Assembly: GCF_008931845.1 (NCBI RefSeq)
Contig: NZ_CP044535.1
Span: 558,001 to 622,000 of the forward strand
Length of the DNA stretch: 64,000 nt
From: Borrelia maritima
GTDB lineage: Bacteria > Spirochaetota > Spirochaetia > Borreliales > Borreliaceae
Direction: 5' to 3'
Positions 46,788-56,093 of the stretch are shown here, in pieces. The notes under the pieces were generated by a model, which did not search any database, was not told the origin of the DNA, and was given only the letters and a program-made list of their open reading frames with translations. Each line of letters starts with the position of its first letter. The first letter of the stretch is position 1. The position numbers and the translations under genes were made by a program.

Positions 46788-47582
46788 ATGAACAATTGTT
46801 TAATTAAATTTTTTCTTTTTTTATTAGTTTTTTCAAATGGATATGTTGCTTTTTCCAAAAACGTCAATGTTTTAATAATAACTGCCATGGATTCTGAATT
46901 TGAGCAGATAAATAAGCTTATGTCAAATAAGGAAGAAATAATACTTAAAGAATATGGTCTTAATAAAAAGATTTTAAAGGGGAAGTTGTCTAATCGCAAT
47001 GTTATGGCTATTGTTTGTGGGATTGGCAAGGTTAATGCGGGTATGTGGACTAGCTATGTTTTGTCAAAATACAATATAAGTCATGTAATTAATTCTGGAG
47101 TTGCTGGTGGTGTTGTTAGTAGTAAATACAAAGATATTAAAGTGGGAGATGTAGTAGTGTCTTCAGAGGTTGCATATCATGATATTGATTTGACTAAATT
47201 TGGCTACAAGGTGGGACAGCTTACAGGATTGCCTCAAAAATTTAGTGCTAATAAGAGTTTGGTTAATAAAGCAATAGAAGCTGTTAAATTAAAAGTTGAG
47301 GGTTCTAATGCATATTCAGGATTAATAGTCTCAGGAGATCAGTTTATTGATCCAGCTTATATTAACAAAATTATAGGAAACTTTAAGGATGTAGTAGCTG
47401 TTGAGATGGAAGGCGCAGCAATAGCGCATGTTTCTCATGTTTTTAATGTACCTTTTATAGTCATTAGGTCCATATCTGACATTGTAAATAAAGAAGGAAA
47501 TGAAGTTGAATACAGTAAATTTTCTAAATTAGCTGCTTTTAATTCAGCTAAAGTTGTACAAGAAATTTTAAGAATGCTTTAA
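46788..47582 (+). CDS. pfs: exported 5'-methylthioadenosine/SAH nucleosidase (Bgp/Pfs)
   Basis: A 264-residue MTA/SAH nucleosidase with an added signal peptide (about 1-24, NNCLIKFFLFLLVFSNGYVAFS). It cleaves methylthioadenosine and S-adenosylhomocysteine to adenine and the thioribose or ribosylhomocysteine. Family motifs: AMDSEFEQI, INSGVAGGV, SGDQFI, VEMEGAAIAHV and RSISDIVN, including the catalytic Glu in EMEGA and Asp in SISD. Exported forms are known from Borrelia: this is Bgp (BB0588), described as surface-exposed and glycosaminoglycan-binding (from memory). AAGGAG lies 10 bases before ATG. Confidence 0.93.
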   Translation: MNNCLIKFFLFLLVFSNGYVAFSKNVNVLIITAMDSEFEQINKLMSNKEEIILKEYGLNKKILKGKLSNRNVMAIVCGIGKVNAGMWTSYVLSKYNISHVINSGVAGGVVSSKYKDIKVGDVVVSSEVAYHDIDLTKFGYKVGQLTGLPQKFSANKSLVNKAIEAVKLKVEGSNAYSGLIVSGDQFIDPAYINKIIGNFKDVVAVEMEGAAIAHVSHVFNVPFIVIRSISDIVNKEGNEVEYSKFSKLAAFNSAKVVQEILRML

Positions 47583-47697
47583 GAAATATTAAATTTTTAT
47601 AATTGTTATGCATGAAGAAAGATTTTTTGTTTAAAACTGCCTTTTTTTATGCATTCTTAAGTTTATTTGTTGGTTTATATTGTAATATTTTTATAGA

Positions 47698-48735
47698 GTG
47701 TTTTGTTTAAAAGATTATATTTTTAATAAAGCAAAAATATTTGTAAAAGAGAATAAACTTAAGGCCAAGATAGTTTTCCCTGAAAGTAGTGATTCTAGAG
47801 TTTTGAAGGCAGCTGTTGTTGTTTTACAAAAAAATCTTGCAGATTCGATTATTTTGGTAGGGAAAAAAGATGCTGTTATTAATTCTTTGAAAGAATTTTG
47901 TAATTGTAATGATGTTTTAGAAAGAATAGAAGTTGTTGATCCTAATTCTTTCCCAGACATTGAAATGTATTTAGATGAATATTGGAGTTTGCTAAAGCTA
48001 AAAGGAGTTGCTAAGCAAAGTTTAAAGACCCAAGTTTTAGATGAAATTACTTTTGCCATGCTTATGGTAAGATTTGGTTGTGCCAAGTCTTGTGTTTGTG
48101 GAGCTGTTACAACTTCTGCTAAGGTTTTGTCTAATGCTTTAAGGATAATTCCTAAGCTAGATGGCGTTAAGATTGTATCATCTTTTATGATTATGGATAC
48201 TTTAAATATTGCTCGTAATGCTGATTTTTGTTTTGGGTACAATGGAATTTTATTTTTTGCAGATTGTTGTGTAATAGTCAATCCCAATTCTTTGGAACTT
48301 GCAGAAATTGCATTGCAAAGTGCTAAATCTTTTAAAGATATTTTAAATGTAAATCCCAAGGTTGCTCTTTTAAGTTTTTCAACAAAAGGGTCTTCCAATG
48401 CTAAAGAAATTGAAAAAGTAAAGAATGCTTTAAGTATTGTTAAGAATAAAGATAGTGATTTACTTATTGATGGAGAGCTTCAACTTGATTCAGCGATAAT
48501 AAAAAATGTTGCAGAAAAAAAATGTAGAGAATCTTTAGTGGCAGGCTCTGCTAATGTTTTAATATTTCCAAATTTGGATGCTGGGAATATTGGTTATAAA
48601 TTAGTAGAAAGATTTGCTTTTGCCAAGGCTTACGGTCCCTTTTTACAAGGCTTTTCCAAGCCTATTAGTGATCTTTCAAGGGGTTGCTCTGTTGATGAAA
48701 TTGTATTTGCAAGTGCTTTAATGATGATCATTTAG
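47698..48735 (+). CDS. pta: phosphate acetyltransferase
   Basis: A 345-residue phosphotransacetylase interconverting acetyl-CoA and acetyl phosphate. Features: AKIVFPESSDSRVLKAAVV near the N-terminus, GCVCGAVTT-like KSCVCGAVTTSAKVLSNAL, MIMDTLN, KVALLSFSTKGS and the C-terminal KAYGPFLQGFSKPISDLSRGCSVDEIV. Length fits the short Pta form. Start GTG 47698 with no Shine-Dalgarno. In Borrelia acetyl phosphate can feed the Rrp2 response regulator and the mevalonate pathway uses acetyl-CoA (from memory). Its 3' end overlaps the convergent ksgA by 18 bases. Confidence 0.95.
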   Translation: MFCLKDYIFNKAKIFVKENKLKAKIVFPESSDSRVLKAAVVVLQKNLADSIILVGKKDAVINSLKEFCNCNDVLERIEVVDPNSFPDIEMYLDEYWSLLKLKGVAKQSLKTQVLDEITFAMLMVRFGCAKSCVCGAVTTSAKVLSNALRIIPKLDGVKIVSSFMIMDTLNIARNADFCFGYNGILFFADCCVIVNPNSLELAEIALQSAKSFKDILNVNPKVALLSFSTKGSSNAKEIEKVKNALSIVKNKDSDLLIDGELQLDSAIIKNVAEKKCRESLVAGSANVLIFPNLDAGNIGYKLVERFAFAKAYGPFLQGFSKPISDLSRGCSVDEIVFASALMMII

Positions 48736-49563
48736 GGTGTTGGAAATTTGTATAAATTCTTCAACAGAGATATTTTCAGGCCTTTTGTCTAAATATTCTT
48801 TTAAAAAATTTTTTCCCAGAGTGGCTTTATTTGGTATCAAATTAATAATAGTGTTTTTTAATTTCTTTCTTCTGTTTGAGAACACAGTTCTAACTAATTT
48901 GTTGAATTCTTTAAAGTCTTTTATGTTATTTTTTTTAGGAATTAGTTTTAATGTTGTAGATTTAACTTTGGGTACGGGGTAAAAATTGTTTTCTCCTATA
49001 TCTAATATTTTAATTACTGTGAAATGTGATTGCACTAAGACTGTAAATGAAGAATAGTTTTTGCTATGTATTTTTGCAGTTATTCTGTCGGCCAATTCTT
49101 TTTGTACTGTTAGCACCATTTCTTTTAAAAAATTTTCTTCGATTAATTTAGATATTACTTTTGATGCAATATTGTATGGCAAATTTGAAAATATTTTATC
49201 AATGTTTTTATTTTCGTTTATGTATTTTTTTAAAAAATCTCCTTTTATTAATTTAAAGTTTTTGAATTTTCCAAATTTTTCATTTAAAATTTCTGAATAT
49301 TTTGGATCAATTTCAAATGTGGTTAAAAAATTAGTTTTTTTTAATAAAATATCAGTCATTGCGCCAAGTCCCGGACCAATTTCCCAGATTTTTTCATTTT
49401 CTTTTATATCTAAGCTTTCTATTATTTTTTGTCTTATGTTTTCGTTGATTAGATAGTTTTGTCCCCACAATTTTCTTGGAGCTATTTTTTTTTCTTTTAA
49501 TGTTTGTTTTATGCTAGCTATACTATTATAGTTAATGTTCATAGATAAAAGAGATGGTAGCAT
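48718..49563 (-). CDS. ksgA: 16S rRNA dimethyladenosine transferase
   Basis: A 281-residue (274 from ATG 49542) KsgA that dimethylates two adjacent adenines near the 3' end of 16S rRNA with SAM. Motifs: LWGQNYLINENIRQKI, the SAM loop IWEIGPGLGAMTDIL, FSNLPYNIASKVI (NLPY catalytic), MVLTVQKELADRI and NFYPVPKVKSTTLKL. No Shine-Dalgarno; TATAAA lies 7 bases before ATG 49563, suggesting a leaderless start. The comEC pseudogene lies directly upstream on the same strand, in the same frame for its tail. The 3' end overlaps pta. Confidence 0.95.
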   Translation of the reverse strand: MLPSLLSMNINYNSIASIKQTLKEKKIAPRKLWGQNYLINENIRQKIIESLDIKENEKIWEIGPGLGAMTDILLKKTNFLTTFEIDPKYSEILNEKFGKFKNFKLIKGDFLKKYINENKNIDKIFSNLPYNIASKVISKLIEENFLKEMVLTVQKELADRITAKIHSKNYSSFTVLVQSHFTVIKILDIGENNFYPVPKVKSTTLKLIPKKNNIKDFKEFNKLVRTVFSNRRKKLKNTIINLIPNKATLGKNFLKEYLDKRPENISVEEFIQISNTLNDHH

Positions 49564-50850
49564 ATTATTCTTTATATTTGCAGTTATTTTAAAATTATTT
49601 TGAAATTTTTTTTGCTTCGTTATTATAATAATATAGGTTATAAGGAGAATGCTTAATATTAAAAATATAGGTATTTGGTGATGCTTGACTATAAAAAATT
49701 TGCCAAAAAACGTTGCTGTAATTTTTATTGTTTAGAATATGTAGACATTTACAAGGTCAAACAGAAAAAATAAATTCAAGCTTGAAAAGTAAGTTATTAA
49801 GCTTAACATTGTTATTGCTAAGAAAATTAATGTTAATGGAATAATTATTAAGTTTGACAATACTGAGATTGGTGCTAGATCAAAATTGTTAGCGTAAATT
49901 ACCGGTGAAGTGAATATTTGAATAAAAAATGTTGTAAGCATTGATGATGTTATCCTATTAAGACCATATTTATTTTTTAGATGGACTGATGCTGATATTC
50001 CTATTGTTGCAAGATAAGAGAGCTGAAATTCTATTGAATTTAGTGATTTTGGGGGGATACAATCGCATTTATTATAAAACTAATAGATACGCAGCTTATT
50101 AAGTTAATCTTGCCGTAAATTAGCTTGTATATTATAAGAGATTCTGTCATTAGGAATGCTCTTAATGTTGAAGGCGTAAATCCAGTTAATATTAAGTAAT
50201 TTAATAAAATTATGCTTAGTATTAAGTATTTTAATTTTTCATTTGTGACTATTAAAAGCAAATAGTAGCTTATTAAACTTATCAAATAAAAATGTAGTCC
50301 AGAGACTACTAAAATGTGCGCAATTCCCACATTTTGAAATAATGTTTTTTCATATTTTGTTATTTCTGATTTAATATTCAAAATTGTTGTTTTTGAAAAA
50401 TGAGAATAACTAGGATTTAATGCGGCAAAAAATATTATTTAAGGCGTTTGTATATTTCTCTCTGAGCTTGGCAAAAAAGGGTTTTTTAATAAATTTTATT
50501 TTTTGGTTTTCAATTTCAACTGTATCTCCGATTTTGTAAATATTTTCAATATTTTTGAAGTTGAATTTATGTGAATTTGTTTTGTTGTCAATTGTTTCAA
50601 TAATGGTTTTTGATTTTTTTTAAAATTTTTAATGTTTGTTATTTGGTAAATATTTTTTTAATGTTTTAAGATTTAATCTAGTTTGAAAGCCTAATAGCAT
50701 TATTGTGCAAAAAACAAAACTAAGTGCCAAGTGTTTGTTATTTTTTATTATAAAAAATAATGCCAGTATTACGTTAAAATAAATCAAATTAAGTTTTAAA
50801 TAGTATTGAATTGAAAAATTAAGAAAAATTAAGAAAACTATTAAAATCAT
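49564..50850 (-). pseudogene. comEC: comEC-like competence DNA channel, degraded
   Basis: Three open pieces on the minus strand that belong to one ComEC-type membrane protein, broken by frameshifts. Piece 1 (50629-50850) is the N-terminal membrane segment. Then the frame shifts at a T/A-rich run near 50611-50630 into a readable middle (KTIIETIDN, ENIYKIGDTVEIENQ). A second shift at a six-A run (50427-50432) leads to piece 2, with the ComEC signature HILVVSGLHFYLISLI (50040-50381). A third shift at a six-G run (50051-50056) leads to piece 3 (SIEFQLSYLATIGISA, to 49732), which then meets an in-frame TAA. Full length would be about 400 residues. Neighbouring genes are intact, so sequencing error is unlikely to explain four lesions in one gene. 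Confidence 0.8.
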
Positions 50851-50932
50851 TTATAATATTCACATTTTTTATTTATTAATAATTATATTTTAAATTTTAA
50901 ATTGTTTTGATTAATTAATCAATAATCTTTCA

Positions 50933-50961
50933 TTGACAATTAATATTTATTTAATTACAAT
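50933..50961 (+). promoter_or_regulatory. near-consensus sigma-70 promoter for CPBP protease gene, leaderless
   Basis: A perfect TTGACA at 50933-50938, a 17-base spacer, then TACAAT at 50956-50961 (5 of 6). The ATG of the next gene starts 5 bases after the -10, so transcription should begin at the start codon. This is the strongest promoter match I found. Confidence 0.75.
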
Positions 50962-50966
50962 GCTTT

Positions 50967-51680
50967 ATGCAATTGTTAAAAAATAAGTATTCATTCAAGC
51001 TAGCTCTGCTTGATCTTTTTTTGGTCTACGTTGTTATTTATCTTGCATCTCCTTTTGGAAATGTTAATTCAGAATTTTGGAATATTGATGAGAATCATTT
51101 TTATTTTTGGATTTCAAGATCTTTTTTAATTGTTTTTATAATCTATTTTTCTAAACTTACCAGTTCTTCTGATGATTTTAGATTAGAGTTTTTTATTCCT
51201 AAATTTAAATTTATTTTTATTTGGGAATCTGTTTTAATTTTTATTAAAACAATGTTGGTTGTAATGATATTCATTTTTTTAATAGCTTTTTTACTAGAAT
51301 ATCTATTGCCAGAATCGGTATTTACGCATTATTTTCAAAACAATGCTGGATTTAATTGGAAAATTAGTAGTAAAAAAGCATTGTTTTTAATGACTTTTAC
51401 CTCTTTTTTTACAGGGGCTTTTGAAGAGTTGTTTTACAGGGCTTTTGTTATTACCAAGTTTAGGAAAATGGGATTTCCTGCTGTAATTACTGTTATTCTC
51501 AGCAGCATTTTTTTTGCTTACGGGCATTTATATTATGGAATTTTAGGATTTTTGATTACATTTATATTAGGGGTGTTTTTTGCTTTTATCTATTTAAGGT
51601 ATAAAAATGTATATTATATGATTTTTATGCATAGTTTTTATAATATTATTGTTAGTAGTCTGTTGCTTTTTTTAAATTAA
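50967..51680 (+). CDS. CPBP-family (CAAX-like) intramembrane protease
   Basis: A 237-residue membrane protein with about 7 hydrophobic segments. The abortive-infection/CPBP motif EELFYR (E153, E154, R158) is in GAFEELFYRAFV, followed by FFAYGHLYYGILG with the second-motif His, and by MHSFYNIIV near the C-terminus. These fit a glutamate-type intramembrane protease. Target unknown. No Shine-Dalgarno; a strong promoter lies immediately upstream. It is divergent from the comEC pseudogene and 28 bases ahead of the acyl-CoA ligase gene, which may share its transcript. Confidence 0.85.
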   Translation: MQLLKNKYSFKLALLDLFLVYVVIYLASPFGNVNSEFWNIDENHFYFWISRSFLIVFIIYFSKLTSSSDDFRLEFFIPKFKFIFIWESVLIFIKTMLVVMIFIFLIAFLLEYLLPESVFTHYFQNNAGFNWKISSKKALFLMTFTSFFTGAFEELFYRAFVITKFRKMGFPAVITVILSSIFFAYGHLYYGILGFLITFILGVFFAFIYLRYKNVYYMIFMHSFYNIIVSSLLLFLN

Positions 51681-51708
51681 TAATTTTAAATTGATTTGAG
51701 GGGGATTT

Positions 51709-53646
51709 ATGAGAGATACTGTGCCCAAGCGTTTTAAAGAGGTAGTGACTCTTTATAGTGAGCTTGATATTTTTTTATATAAAGAGGGGGAGTCTAAAAG
51801 TTTTAAAAAACAAATATATTCTGATTTTTGGAATGAAGTAAAAAGAGTGGCTTCTGGGCTTTTGCATTATGGCATTAAAAGAGGAGAAAGGGTTGTAATT
51901 ATTTCTGATTCTAGAAGGGAGTGGATAATAATCGATGTTGCCACTTTGGGATTGGGCTGTGTTGATGTTCCTAGGGGAAATGATTCTTCTGAGGATGAAT
52001 TAGCTTATATTATTAACCATTCAGAATCTACTTTTATTTTTGTTGAAAACAATAAACAGCTTCAAAAAGTTTTATCCAAAAAACATGATCTTAGGTTAGT
52101 AAAGTGTATTATTGTTATTGATGATGATAAATCTTATGAAGAAAAAATGGGGAATATTACTATATTTTCTTATAAAAAATTGTTAGAACTTGGAGCTGAG
52201 TATTTAAGAGCCAATCCAAAATCATTTGATATGGAGATTGAAAAAGGTTCTTCAAAAGACATCGCAACTATAATATATACGTCTGGAACAACTGGTATGC
52301 CAAAGGGAGTAATGCTGAGACACGAATCTTTTATTTTTCAATTAGACAGGCTTTATGATTATCTTCCAACGCTTAAACCCGGTAAGATAATGATTTCTAT
52401 TTTGCCCCTTTGGCATTCTTTTGAGAGGGCTTGTGAATATATAGTTGCTTTAAAAGGTATAGGAATAGCATATTCAAAGCCCATAGGTCCTGTTTTGTTA
52501 AAAGATTTTTCACTTTTAAATCCTCAAATGATTATTTCTGTACCTAGAATTTGGGAAGGTATAAGAATAGGTATTATTAAAAAGGCGTCAGAATCTTTGA
52601 TTAAGAAACTTGTGTTTGGTGTGTTTTTAAAAGTTGGAATCGTTTATGCAAAGCTTAAGGAAAAATTTTTAGGCCTTTCGCCTGTTTATAAAAAACCTAA
52701 TTTTTTTATTTCACTTTTTTCAAAACTATTTTTATTTGTTGGGATTATTTTAATTTTACCTGTTAAATTATTAGGTAATATTTTGGTGTTTAAAAAAATA
52801 AGAAATGCCCTTGGGCAAAATTTTGAATTTGGAGTTTCTGGTGGTGGGGCGTTGGTTGATTATGTTGATTATTTTTTCAAGGCTGTAGGAATCAAAGTTC
52901 TTGAAGGTTATGGGCTAACTGAAACGGGTCCTATTTTGAGTGTTAGGCGTCTTAATAGTCCGGTAGCAAGAACTGTAGGGCCTATTTTGCCAGATGTTGA
53001 ATACAAAGTGGTTGGAATTGATGGGAATGTTTTGCCCTATGGAGAAAAAGGTGAACTTTGGATAAAATCGCCACAAATAATGAGCGGTTACTTTAAGGAC
53101 AAGGCCAAGACAAGTGAAGTTTTAACAGAAGATGGTTGGTTTAACACGGGAGACTTAGTTAGATTGACAATTAACAATGAAATTGCAATTGTTGGTAGAA
53201 GCAAAGATACAATTGTTCTCAGAGGAGGAGAAAATATTGAACCTGAGCCTCTTGAAAGAGTTTTGGGCAAATCTTTATTTATTGAAAATATTATGATTGT
53301 TGGTCAAGATCAGAAATTTTTAGGAGCTGTTATTGTGCCTAATTTTGATAATCTTGAAAAGTGGGCAAATTCTAGCGGAATGTCTTTTTCTTCTAGGGAT
53401 GATTTGTTAGCCAATGAGGATGTTAATAAACTTTATTCTAAGCATATCTCAGATACTATTAATACTAAATTAGGTTTTAAAAATTTTGAAAAAATAGTAG
53501 GCTTTGTTTTACTTAAGGATTCTTTTTCAATTGGGGAAGAGCTTACTAATACTCTTAAGTTAAAAAGATATTATATATCCAAAAAGTATGAAGATAAAAT
53601 AAGATCAATTTTTAGTAGAAGTGACTTAGATTTAAATGGATATTAG
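51709..53646 (+). CDS. long-chain fatty acid--CoA ligase
   Basis: A 645-residue AMP-forming acyl-CoA synthetase. The AMP-binding P-loop IIYTSGTTGMPKGVML is near 188-203, followed by PLWHSFERACEY, ISVPRIWEGIRIGI, YGLTETGPILSV and GWFNTGDLVRL with GRSKDTIVLRGGENIEPEPLE. It activates host-derived fatty acids; Borrelia does not make fatty acids and needs this step for lipids (from memory). GGGG precedes ATG. The insert near 295-375 is hydrophobic, as in many bacterial long-chain forms. Confidence 0.93.
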   Translation: MRDTVPKRFKEVVTLYSELDIFLYKEGESKSFKKQIYSDFWNEVKRVASGLLHYGIKRGERVVIISDSRREWIIIDVATLGLGCVDVPRGNDSSEDELAYIINHSESTFIFVENNKQLQKVLSKKHDLRLVKCIIVIDDDKSYEEKMGNITIFSYKKLLELGAEYLRANPKSFDMEIEKGSSKDIATIIYTSGTTGMPKGVMLRHESFIFQLDRLYDYLPTLKPGKIMISILPLWHSFERACEYIVALKGIGIAYSKPIGPVLLKDFSLLNPQMIISVPRIWEGIRIGIIKKASESLIKKLVFGVFLKVGIVYAKLKEKFLGLSPVYKKPNFFISLFSKLFLFVGIILILPVKLLGNILVFKKIRNALGQNFEFGVSGGGALVDYVDYFFKAVGIKVLEGYGLTETGPILSVRRLNSPVARTVGPILPDVEYKVVGIDGNVLPYGEKGELWIKSPQIMSGYFKDKAKTSEVLTEDGWFNTGDLVRLTINNEIAIVGRSKDTIVLRGGENIEPEPLERVLGKSLFIENIMIVGQDQKFLGAVIVPNFDNLEKWANSSGMSFSSRDDLLANEDVNKLYSKHISDTINTKLGFKNFEKIVGFVLLKDSFSIGEELTNTLKLKRYYISKKYEDKIRSIFSRSDLDLNGY

Positions 53647-53675
53647 ACAAGAAAATAATACAATTTTCTTGTCTA
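53644..53675. terminator. bidirectional terminator between acyl-CoA ligase and argS
   Basis: A 13-bp perfect stem (53644-53656 with 53663-53675) around a 6-base loop. It overlaps the stop codons of both convergent genes; T-rich stem arms give runs on both strands. Confidence 0.7.
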
Positions 53676-55430
53676 CATTTTTAACATATAAGGAATATTG
53701 AGTATGCACATGCAATTTTTTATTGTTTGTAATATAGCTTTTAAAAATTCGATTCTTGCGGCTGTTAAATCAATATTGTTTATGTCTATTACTTTAACTT
53801 CTTGATAGTATGCACTAAAATGCTTTGCAAGTGAATATGAATAGCTGGTAAGTATTGAAGGGTTTAAATCTTTTGCTGCTTTGATTATGGTTTCTTCTAA
53901 TTCTGATATAATTTTAATAATTTTCCATTCTTTTTCATGTTCAAGAAGTTCAAAATTAATTTTTTCCGTTATAGGTATAGAAAGTGCACTATGTTTTGCA
54001 AGAATGCTATTAATTCTTGCTCCAACGTATTGTATATATGGTCCAGAATTTCCCGTAAAAGATAAACTTTCTTTTTTGTTAAATACAATATCTTTATGTA
54101 TAGCTGATTTTAGTAGATAGTAGTGAATTGCTCCTAGTGCAATATTTAAAGCATTTTTTTTGGCATTCTCTTTATTTTCAATTTTTTGCTCAACTTCGGG
54201 GATTATTGATTCTATTAGGTCTGAGATTAAATGATCTGCGTCAATTACATTGCCTTCTCTTGATTTCATTTTTCCATCAATAAGATTGACCATTCCGTGT
54301 GACAAATGAATAAGTTTTTTATTTTTGGAAAGTCCCAATTTTTCTGCTACAAAAAACAAACTTTTGAAGTGCTGAATTTGTTCACTTCCAACTACATAAA
54401 TCATTTCCTCAAAATTAAATTCTTTTGTTCTAACTGCTATATTTCCTAAATCTTGGGTAAGATAGATGGATGTTCCGTTTGATCTTATGAGTACTTTTTG
54501 TTTTACTTCGGTATCTGCTTTTTCACCTGAGTCTGTGGGCAGATCAATGCATATTGCTCCATCTTCTCGTTTGTAGCAAAATCCTTTTTCAAGCCCTTCT
54601 AAAACCATATTTTTCCCAATTTCAAAAATTTCACTTTCAAGGTAAATTTTGTCAAATGAGGTGTTTGTAATTTTGTATGTTTCTTTTATCCCCTCAATTG
54701 CCCATTTATTTAGCTTTTTCCAAAGTTCAATTGTGTTTGCATCTTTTTGTTCCCACTTTAAAAGTAGATCTTGTATTTCTTTTTCAGCGTTTTCATTTTC
54801 TTGCGAGTATTTATTGTATTTAACATAAAAATCGCCAATTAAATGGTCTCCTTTTTTAAAAACTTTTTCAGGAGTAATGCCATCTCCAAATTTTTTGTAT
54901 GCAAGCATTGACTTACAGATATGAACTCCTCGGTCGTTTATTAAGTTTATTTTTGTAATGTTTGCACCTACAGCTTTTAATATTCTTGAGAGACTTTCTC
55001 CTATTACGTCATTTCTAAGGTGCCCCACATGCAGTGGTTTGTTTGTATTTGGCGATGAAAATTCTAATATTATTTTTTTATTTTCTAGATATTTACTTGT
55101 TCCATAAGCATTTTTTTGCTCATTTATCATTTCTATTGTATTCTTTATATATTCTTTTCTAGGAATTTTAATGTTTAAGTAAGGCCCCATAGCTTTAATT
55201 TCGTATTTAGCTTTAAGAGCTTTTATTATTTCTTCAGAAATAGTTTCAATAGGAAGTTTTAAAGTTTTGCTAAGTTCAAATATTAATATGGAAACATCTC
55301 CCAGATCGCTTTTGGGCGGTTTTTGAATATTTATGTTGATTTTGTCTAGTTTTATGTTTTTTGACAATGCTAGATTCGCAACTATAATACTAATTTCGTC
55401 TTTAATTTTTTTTTTAATATTTTTATTCAT
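53673..55430 (-). CDS. argS: arginyl-tRNA synthetase
   Basis: A 585-residue class I synthetase charging tRNA-Arg. The HIGH-type motif is [15 protein letters not shown]; the KMSK position reads [25 protein letters not shown] and the C-terminal DALR anticodon-binding domain ([27 protein letters not shown]) are intact. The N-terminal Add-1 domain (about 1-85) is present. ATG 55430 is chosen because GAGGAC lies 4-5 bases before it; the frame is open 6 codons upstream. The start of the following region on this strand carries a membrane-protein gene upstream. Confidence 0.96.
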   Translation of the reverse strand: MNKNIKKKIKDEISIIVANLALSKNIKLDKININIQKPPKSDLGDVSILIFELSKTLKLPIETISEEIIKALKAKYEIKAMGPYLNIKIPRKEYIKNTIEMINEQKNAYGTSKYLENKKIILEFSSPNTNKPLHVGHLRNDVIGESLSRILKAVGANITKINLINDRGVHICKSMLAYKKFGDGITPEKVFKKGDHLIGDFYVKYNKYSQENENAEKEIQDLLLKWEQKDANTIELWKKLNKWAIEGIKETYKITNTSFDKIYLESEIFEIGKNMVLEGLEKGFCYKREDGAICIDLPTDSGEKADTEVKQKVLIRSNGTSIYLTQDLGNIAVRTKEFNFEEMIYVVGSEQIQHFKSLFFVAEKLGLSKNKKLIHLSHGMVNLIDGKMKSREGNVIDADHLISDLIESIIPEVEQKIENKENAKKNALNIALGAIHYYLLKSAIHKDIVFNKKESLSFTGNSGPYIQYVGARINSILAKHSALSIPITEKINFELLEHEKEWKIIKIISELEETIIKAAKDLNPSILTSYSYSLAKHFSAYYQEVKVIDINNIDLTAARIEFLKAILQTIKNCMCILNIPYMLKM

Positions 55431-55478
55431 TTTTGTCCTCTTTAACACTTTTATTCATTTTTTCTTTAACTCTTTTAG

Positions 55479-56072
55479 TTATTTTTTCTCTTTAACATTT
55501 TTTATTATATTTATTAATAGCAAAACTAAAGATGCTACAATAAAAATGTTTGAGCTGTGGGCCGACATTTTTACATTTATAAGCTCTTTTATTATAGGAA
55601 TCTCTTTGTTAAAAAGTTTTAAATTTCCTGTGTTTAGTATTTCTCTAATAAGTGAAATTGTTGAGCTTAGAACAATAAAAATTAAAAGTGGGGCTTTAGA
55701 GTATTTAATTATCATTAATGGATTTTTCAGGATTTTAAAAGGCTCGTTTTTATGAAATGATATTATTATGGCTATTAAAATGGGTATTGAAAATTTAAAT
55801 TCTTTGTATAATGTTGGTGTTAAATAAAACATAAATAAGTAAGTTAGACCAGTAAAAATTCCTATTATTAGTAAATATATTTCCAATATATGGCTTTTAT
55901 GTTTTTTTAGTTCTATTTGATTGATTATTAAGGCTGGAAGTATAATGCACAGTGAAATCCAAATAGATACAATGCTAGCATCTAAAAAGTTTTTTGTATA
56001 AGCAAAAATAGGAAATAGCATTAAATGACTTTTAAGATATTTTTCAGTGTTATAAAATGTCTTTTTTTGCAT
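55479..56072 (-). CDS. membrane protein of unknown function between mcp and argS
   Basis: A 197-residue protein with about five or six hydrophobic segments (near 15-30, 33-50, 62-82, 90-108, 128-150 and 170-190). No recognisable motif or signal for a known family. It lies 21 bases after the chemoreceptor gene and about 50 bases before argS on the same strand, so it may be co-transcribed with them. A short stretch of K and E at the C-terminus (KNVKEKK) is probably cytoplasmic. By order BB0595. Confidence 0.6.
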   Translation of the reverse strand: MQKKTFYNTEKYLKSHLMLFPIFAYTKNFLDASIVSIWISLCIILPALIINQIELKKHKSHILEIYLLIIGIFTGLTYLFMFYLTPTLYKEFKFSIPILIAIIISFHKNEPFKILKNPLMIIKYSKAPLLIFIVLSSTISLIREILNTGNLKLFNKEIPIIKELINVKMSAHSSNIFIVASLVLLLINIIKNVKEKK

Positions 56073-56093
56073 ATTAATCCTTTTTGGCCTATT

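Noticed and set aside
47569..47660. Inverted 10-base repeat around the end of pfs
   Set aside because: The arms are about 70 bases apart and AT-rich, with no matching structure or known element.
47715..48398. A 227-codon open frame opposite pta
   Set aside because: It lies wholly antisense to a well-conserved enzyme, has no Shine-Dalgarno and no recognisable motif; strand skew keeps such frames open by chance.
49061..49456. A 131-codon open frame opposite ksgA
   Set aside because: Fully antisense to a conserved methyltransferase; Phe- and Ser-rich shadow without a start signal.
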